Virus record (IMG/VR): IMGVR_UViG_3300025327_000111
Span: 1-32,450 of that record
From: a virus
Reading direction: 5' to 3' (one strand)
DNA: 32,450 bases
Position numbers and translations under genes: made by a program. Shown here piece after piece: positions 28,222-32,450 of this stretch. Every line of letters begins with the position of its first letter. Within the stretch, counting starts at the first letter, position 1. The notes below the pieces were generated by a model. It was not told where the DNA came from. It made no database searches and saw only the letters and a program-made list of their open reading frames with translations.

Positions 28222-30129
28222 TTATTCCTCCATCCCTTCCAAATCAGTAGTAAACATTAATTCAATAAATTCTTCAGCAATAGTGCAGTTACAAGTATCT
28301 GTGAGAACAATTGTTTGGGTCTCGCCTCCAGAAGCAACCAAAACCTTGGCCCTCGGAATAGGGAATCCAGGAACATTTACAGCATGAGCAGCAATCAATT
28401 GGAGCTTAGAGCCTATGCTCCTCCAATCCCCGGATAAAGGTGCGCTCCGGACTTCTCTCAGTTCAATATCAGACAATCCAGGTCGCAGCGCACCAACAAC
28501 CCAGATGCCAAACTCATCCTCTCCAGCCCTAATGTCAGCTGAAACAGTACTTGTGCTGTCGTAGAACCGACCTGCTGCCTGCGCATTCAGGTTTGCTGGA
28601 GCGTGGCCTCCTCCAAAAGTCATATGCCCAACGTTTATCATCTCCCCATCCTCGGTCTTTAGAGAACCAAGATGGAAAAAGTTATCAAAATCGCATCCCT
28701 TAGGAGCAGTAGTGCAGGATCCGTAGCCAATATGGCAAGTATTCCAGCCCGCCAAATGCCCAAAGACCTGTCCCTCCTCAGTGATAGTAATTGGAACAAG
28801 TGCTTCAAATTTGGGCTCATCGAACCAATTAGAGGGGGGATCGACCGGGACGGCACTGGCTAAGATGGTCTCGATCTCGCTATACATCCAACGGCGGCGC
28901 TTCCGGCGCTTTCTAGCAAACTCTTCCTCATCAGTTAGTGCTGCGTCTCCCACATCTGACTCCCAAGGAGGGGTTACTGGGGTTTCGTCTGCTGGGAGAG
29001 AGGAATTGATCTTCCCGTAGAGGGTGGCAAGCTTCCGGCGGATCCCTGATTTGTCGGCGTCGGGAATATTGACTCCTCCTCTAGCTCCCTCAATAGCAGC
29101 AGCAGCAGCGAAGACAGCCTTTGGAACAATCGTAAGTGTTCCATCTATTAGCTCCGTAAAGGGAAGTTTGTAGGAGCCACGAAGTTCAGGGTCGCCGTCA
29201 GAATCTCTCCAAAGGAAGGCTCTGTTGAGTTTGGCGGTATCAAAGCCATCCTCCGTTTTGGCATCTGCAAAAATAGCTTTCTGAGCGGCTAGACCATCCC
29301 AGCGCCGGTCACGATCAGCAACAGGAAGATCAGTAGAACCGATAACAGCTGCAACAAAGCTTTCCTCCTTGAGGCGGATCTTTGCGCCCGCAAATGCAGG
29401 GATGTCAACGGCAGTGAGTGCCCGGATGTTGATGCGGGAGAAGACTATCTGATAGTCTTCCGGGTTAGTCTCATCTTGGAGGATCTCAAACTCGGCATCG
29501 TCGCCGTCGATCGAGACGCCACCTGCGGCGCCCGTCTTGAGAAGCGTTAGGTATTGAGCTGCTTCCGGGGGGGCATCATCACCCTGAATTATGATGCCTT
29601 CGGCGAGGATGGCTCCGTCTCCATCTTCTCCTCTAAAGATGCGGTCAACTCTGCCAATCGTAACGCTGGCGTTATGACCGTCAGCAGATACCCGTTGAAA
29701 TTTGAACGGGAAGGGCAAGAGATCTTCGTTCCAGACAACTGCTCCTGCTTGGAAGAGTCTCTTATCCCCGGAGTAGATCCCTTCGTAAGTGATTGGCCCT
29801 TCCCATGCTGCGTATTCCTCAGGTAGTACTGGTGCGGGCGCTGGCGTGGGTACTTCAACATCCTCCTCTTCGTGAGTATTGTGTTCGCCTACTAGACGAT
29901 CTGCAAGAGACCGAAGTTCGGATGCGATCTCTTCCATTTGCTGGAGATGCTCTTCGGGAATGCCCTGACCGTGGGAGTGCAGGCTAGAACTAGCATCGTC
30001 CTCGGAGGCGTACAAAGCACGCAACTGATCGGCTGCATCGCTTCTAGTGGCGTGGCAACCCTCTACCTCGTTTGTGCCAATTTTGACGACACAGAACTCA
30101 TCGCCCCTCTTAGAAATTTCCCAAGGCAC
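28222..30129 (-). CDS. Prohead (capsid maturation) protease, long form
   Basis: The 635-aa protein starts at GTG 30129 behind AGGAGG. The N-terminus has WEISKRGDEFCVVKIGTNEV followed by GCHATRSDAADQLRALYAS (to about 42), a motif common in such phage proteases. After an acidic Pro-rich stretch (86-104), the protease core includes the histidine in DGHNAS (about 150-154) and the serine in GVSIDGD (about 204-210), a plausible catalytic His/Ser pair. A C-terminal region follows: KLNRAFLWRD, YKLPFTELIDGTLTIVP, RKLATLYGKIN, then HLAGWNTCHIGYGSC. It would cut the scaffold from the capsid protein during maturation. The protein is longer than a bare protease domain, as in many actinophages. Confidence 0.86.
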   Translation of the reverse strand: MPWEISKRGDEFCVVKIGTNEVEGCHATRSDAADQLRALYASEDDASSSLHSHGQGIPEEHLQQMEEIASELRSLADRLVGEHNTHEEEDVEVPTPAPAPVLPEEYAAWEGPITYEGIYSGDKRLFQAGAVVWNEDLLPFPFKFQRVSADGHNASVTIGRVDRIFRGEDGDGAILAEGIIIQGDDAPPEAAQYLTLLKTGAAGGVSIDGDDAEFEILQDETNPEDYQIVFSRINIRALTAVDIPAFAGAKIRLKEESFVAAVIGSTDLPVADRDRRWDGLAAQKAIFADAKTEDGFDTAKLNRAFLWRDSDGDPELRGSYKLPFTELIDGTLTIVPKAVFAAAAAIEGARGGVNIPDADKSGIRRKLATLYGKINSSLPADETPVTPPWESDVGDAALTDEEEFARKRRKRRRWMYSEIETILASAVPVDPPSNWFDEPKFEALVPITITEEGQVFGHLAGWNTCHIGYGSCTTAPKGCDFDNFFHLGSLKTEDGEMINVGHMTFGGGHAPANLNAQAAGRFYDSTSTVSADIRAGEDEFGIWVVGALRPGLSDIELREVRSAPLSGDWRSIGSKLQLIAAHAVNVPGFPIPRAKVLVASGGETQTIVLTDTCNCTIAEEFIELMFTTDLEGMEE

Positions 30130-30131
30130 AA

Positions 30132-31712
30132 TTAGCCTCCTACCTCGTTGTTATTCTCATCACCCTCGGCTGTTGGGCCTGGAGGCGGTGCAGTTTGCTT
30201 GTCTTGACTTCTCTCACCAGGAGTAGAAGGTTGTTCTTCAATATTAACAGACTGATCCCCAGGAGGTCTACCTTCGGGGGCAGCAGTGGGTTCAATGGCT
30301 TCGGGCAAATCTATGATGCCCTTCTCTGAAAGAGAATTAATTGCATATGCCTGGAGGGTCGAATTGGTTCGGATTAGATGGAGAAGGATCTGCTCCTCAA
30401 GCTCCCTCTTGTCAGGTTTGTCGGCTTCTGTGAGTCCGCTAGTGAGCCGTAGATTTGATCCGTCAGCTTCAAATCGATCATAGAGTGCCTGAGAATCTTC
30501 AGATTTATTGGGTCGAACAGCAAGATTTGAGGTATCGAACCAGACCGTGAGTTGGGGAATCTCATTGCGTACGGTCTCCGGGAGCCGCATCTTCTCTAGG
30601 GCTGGTCTGAACCACCCAACGGTAAGCGCATTTGCAATGAGTTGCAGCAGAGGCACGGTATGCAAGCGCACCGTAGACTCGTCCGTTTGCCAAGCAGACC
30701 ACTGAGTAGATTCTGACATTCCAAGCAAGACTTCAGGTGGGACATCCATCCCAAGGGCCAGTCTTCGGAGCGCAACATTCCGCAAGTCCGGCACTTTGTC
30801 ATCAAATGGGGTTGAGAAAGTGAGGTGCTTGATGGCTTGGATTGCTTCACCTGGGCCTCTGAGCATAATAGGAACCATCGCCGCTGCGCTTTTTCGGTTT
30901 TTGATGGCGATGGACATTACTTCTGTGAGATGTTTAATGAAAGGGTCTACCTCGATACCGTCTACTTCTACTTCGTCCGCAGGGAACGTGATATCGTCAG
31001 GCAAGAGGAGCAGACCCGCACCTGCCAAACGTGAGATGGCGCTTGCGTGTACGTGCTGATCAAGTAGGTCAATCTCCCGCAGCACGGTGAAAGAAGAGAG
31101 GACCGGGCTATCTGCTCGTTCCCAACGGAGGGGATGTGGTCTCCAGATTCGGACTGCGATAGTGCCAGAGGGTAGTGGTTCATCTCGTCCGGATCCTGTG
31201 ATCTTTCTGTAGTAAATTATGCCTTGGCGTGAATAAAGCTCCTGAGTGCTGTAGACTCGCCATTCATTGAATGGATATGGGGGCATTTTCCCTGGCTCCG
31301 GGCCAGCCAGAATCGAGTCGCCTGCAACGGTAAGATGCAACCCGAGCCTATCGAGAATCTCGGATTGACCTTCAAATCCGCCCGCAAACTCCTGTAAAAG
31401 CTGTGTTGCCGGGTGCCTAGGACCTACTGGGGAGGGGTTGTAAGGATCTGCGCCAACTCTTCCAACAAAAAGTCTGGCTTGAGAAAGAGAATTAGCAACG
31501 TAGCGTGCAATGTAGCGTAATTCGGGGATTGTCTGGTAGAAAAACCAAGCTAAACCATCATCATGCAGTGAATCGCCCTGCAGCATGATGTCAATAGTGC
31601 GGTTAGCTTCTCTGGAATCCTGCCCCTGGCGTGGTTTGAGAGGGTATGCGGCAGCTTGAAGGGGGGCTGGAGTGGGAGGCGGTTGAGTGGCAGAACGATT
31701 ATGCGTTCGCAT
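30132..31712 (-). CDS. Portal protein
   Basis: The 526-aa protein matches actinophage portal proteins, forming the dodecameric channel for packaging and ejection. Visible parts are the N-terminal YIARYVANSLSQARLFVG, LTVAGDSILAG, RIWRPHPLRWERADSP, the helical INRK/HLTEVMSIAIKN region, KVPDLRNVALRRLALGMDVP, PPEVLLGMSESTQWSAWQTD (a strong portal signature) and LTVGWFRPALEKM. The C-terminus is disordered, Pro/Glu/Asn-rich. No clear Shine-Dalgarno sequence precedes the ATG at 31712, so its expression may depend on coupling. Its place between terminase/DUF1360 and the protease is standard. Confidence 0.92.
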   Translation of the reverse strand: MRTHNRSATQPPPTPAPLQAAAYPLKPRQGQDSREANRTIDIMLQGDSLHDDGLAWFFYQTIPELRYIARYVANSLSQARLFVGRVGADPYNPSPVGPRHPATQLLQEFAGGFEGQSEILDRLGLHLTVAGDSILAGPEPGKMPPYPFNEWRVYSTQELYSRQGIIYYRKITGSGRDEPLPSGTIAVRIWRPHPLRWERADSPVLSSFTVLREIDLLDQHVHASAISRLAGAGLLLLPDDITFPADEVEVDGIEVDPFIKHLTEVMSIAIKNRKSAAAMVPIMLRGPGEAIQAIKHLTFSTPFDDKVPDLRNVALRRLALGMDVPPEVLLGMSESTQWSAWQTDESTVRLHTVPLLQLIANALTVGWFRPALEKMRLPETVRNEIPQLTVWFDTSNLAVRPNKSEDSQALYDRFEADGSNLRLTSGLTEADKPDKRELEEQILLHLIRTNSTLQAYAINSLSEKGIIDLPEAIEPTAAPEGRPPGDQSVNIEEQPSTPGERSQDKQTAPPPGPTAEGDENNNEVGG

Positions 31713-31732
31713 TGGTTATAGGATAACAGTCT

Positions 31733-32047
31733 TTAGTCTTCTTCGCCAGGCTCTAGCACATGGAGCAGGGATTGCGCTCCTGAGAGAGCGGCAATGTTGA
31801 GGAAAACTGGAACGGAAAGCTGAAAATCTCTGATATAGAGCCAGTAAATAGCGGCAGAAACCCAGACTCCGGTGCAGAATGTGCAGCTGATAAGTTCGTA
31901 AAGCTTGTCCGTTACGAGGTTGTGTTTATTGAGAAGATAGAGATGCAGTTTGTGGCGAGTTCCTTCAAACAGTGAATCAAAAACCAAAAAGCGGGTCGTG
32001 CGGAAACTAGCGAGAGCGAGCAGAATGAGCGTCGTCAATTCCAACAT
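31733..32047 (-). CDS. DUF1360 family membrane protein
   Basis: The 104-aa protein has an N-terminal hydrophobic helix (LTTLILLALASFRTTRFLVF), a charged middle and the characteristic CTFCTGVWVSAAIY block, followed by further hydrophobic sequence. CxxC-GxW is the signature of the DUF1360 family, common in actinophages between terminase and portal genes; its role is not established. Two to three membrane helices are likely. It starts at ATG 32047 behind CTAGGAGGAAGAG and overlaps the terminase 3' end by 41 bases. Confidence 0.85.
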   Translation of the reverse strand: MLELTTLILLALASFRTTRFLVFDSLFEGTRHKLHLYLLNKHNLVTDKLYELISCTFCTGVWVSAAIYWLYIRDFQLSVPVFLNIAALSGAQSLLHVLEPGEED

Positions 32048-32450
32048 TTTCTCTTCCTCCTAGATCAACGCTATAGGCCCTTGAATGTCTGCTGAGAGTT
32101 AACTGTGAGATGTCTTGGATGTTGGCTCGGGGATCGTATGGGGGTAGGTCTCGGGCGTTAGCTGCCGTTTGAATTGTAGCAAACTTCTTGCTGGAAAGTG
32201 CGTGATTTTCTCCGAAGATGTGTAGGAGGGTGTAGACGGCGCTGTCGAGACGGTCCGGGCTCTCTTTGCTGTCTGGGCCCCAAGTTACCATCTGATCCTC
32301 TAGGCTGGCTCGGCAGGTCTGGATGTGACAGATTGGAAGGCCGTTGGTGGGGTGATGAACCCGATGCTGTTCGTAGTTGATGGCGGCCAGTTCTGCCCGT
32401 AGGACTTTAGAGGCTCTGGCATGAATAGCATAAAGAATGAAAGAAAATGG
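32007..32450 (-). CDS. Terminase large subunit, C-terminal part (5' end outside window)
   Basis: The frame is open from the right edge to the stop at 32007-32009 (about 147 residues visible). It reads KVLRAELAAINYEQHRVHH, CRASLEDQMVTWGP, then KESPDRLDSAVYTLLHIFG, which is the usual end of the terminase nuclease domain (the LEDQMxTW and SPDRxDA motifs). An apparent ATG at 32291 is internal, since the same frame continues upstream with no stop. The ATPase part and nuclease centre lie outside the window. The protein packages DNA through the portal encoded two genes downstream. Confidence 0.85.
   Translation of the reverse strand, partial: PFSFILYAIHARASKVLRAELAAINYEQHRVHHPTNGLPICHIQTCRASLEDQMVTWGPDSKESPDRLDSAVYTLLHIFGENHALSSKKFATIQTAANARDLPPYDPRANIQDISQLTLSRHSRAYSVDLGGRENVGIDDAHSARSR

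Noticed and set aside
32045-32291. Separate 94-aa gene starting at ATG 32291
   Set aside because: The same frame continues upstream to the window edge with terminase-like sequence, so the ATG is internal to the terminase gene.
1-32450. tRNA genes, integrase, attachment sites or a replication origin
   Set aside because: No cloverleaf-like segment, recombinase motif or iteron cluster was found by eye, and the gaps between genes are too short to hold a tRNA without overlap, except for the 59-144 base gaps, which hold hairpins or small frames.

Overview
The window is a contiguous piece of the virion-assembly, lysis and early-downstream part of a tailed (siphovirus-like) bacteriophage or prophage. 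Every convincing gene lies on the minus strand, so transcription runs from the right edge to the left edge. The families (HK97-type capsid with fused scaffold, DUF1360 protein, cysteine-rich head-tail adaptor, actinophage-type major tail protein, a minor tail protein of the 'RVRENQ' type, small holin plus amidase) point to a phage of Actinobacteria. The moderate base composition argues against a very high-GC host. The host itself is inference. No integrase, repressor or tRNA gene was seen, so nothing here shows lysogeny.

Right to left: the 3' part of the terminase large subunit (cut by the window edge), a DUF1360 membrane protein, portal, prohead protease, a 59-aa cysteine-motif protein, the major capsid protein with an N-terminal scaffold-like segment, and a second capsid-associated protein. 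Then comes an accessory block (about 16.9-25.4 kb): a LAGLIDADG homing endonuclease, a 51-aa gene, two fibre- or decoration-like proteins that share a C-terminal domain, and a cassette of sugar epimerase, methyltransferase, HNH endonuclease, sulfotransferase-like protein and two glycosyltransferases. Next are the major tail protein, another LAGLIDADG endonuclease, head-tail adaptor, two neck proteins, an HK97-gp10-like protein, tail assembly chaperones joined by a -1 frameshift, tape measure, and the tail-tip and fibre genes (one with a LamG-like insert, one C1q-like, three tandem paralogues). The left end holds the amidase endolysin, holin, a metallophosphoesterase, an endonuclease VII-like nuclease and small cysteine-containing or unknown proteins.

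Genes are packed with ATGA, GTGA, TAATG or short overlaps, so the region reads as one long late operon with translational coupling. No non-coding stretch exceeds about 150 bases. Strong hairpins sit just after the capsid and major tail genes, the two products needed in highest copy.

The most interesting points are: the fibre-plus-glycan/sulfate modification cassette inside the head-tail operon; an apparent +1 slip site (TTT TAG G) or indel at the start of the major tail gene; a well-formed A AAT TTA -1 slippery site in the tail chaperone; an apparent AUC start in a minor tail gene; and repeated invasion by homing endonucleases carrying zinc-finger-like tails.
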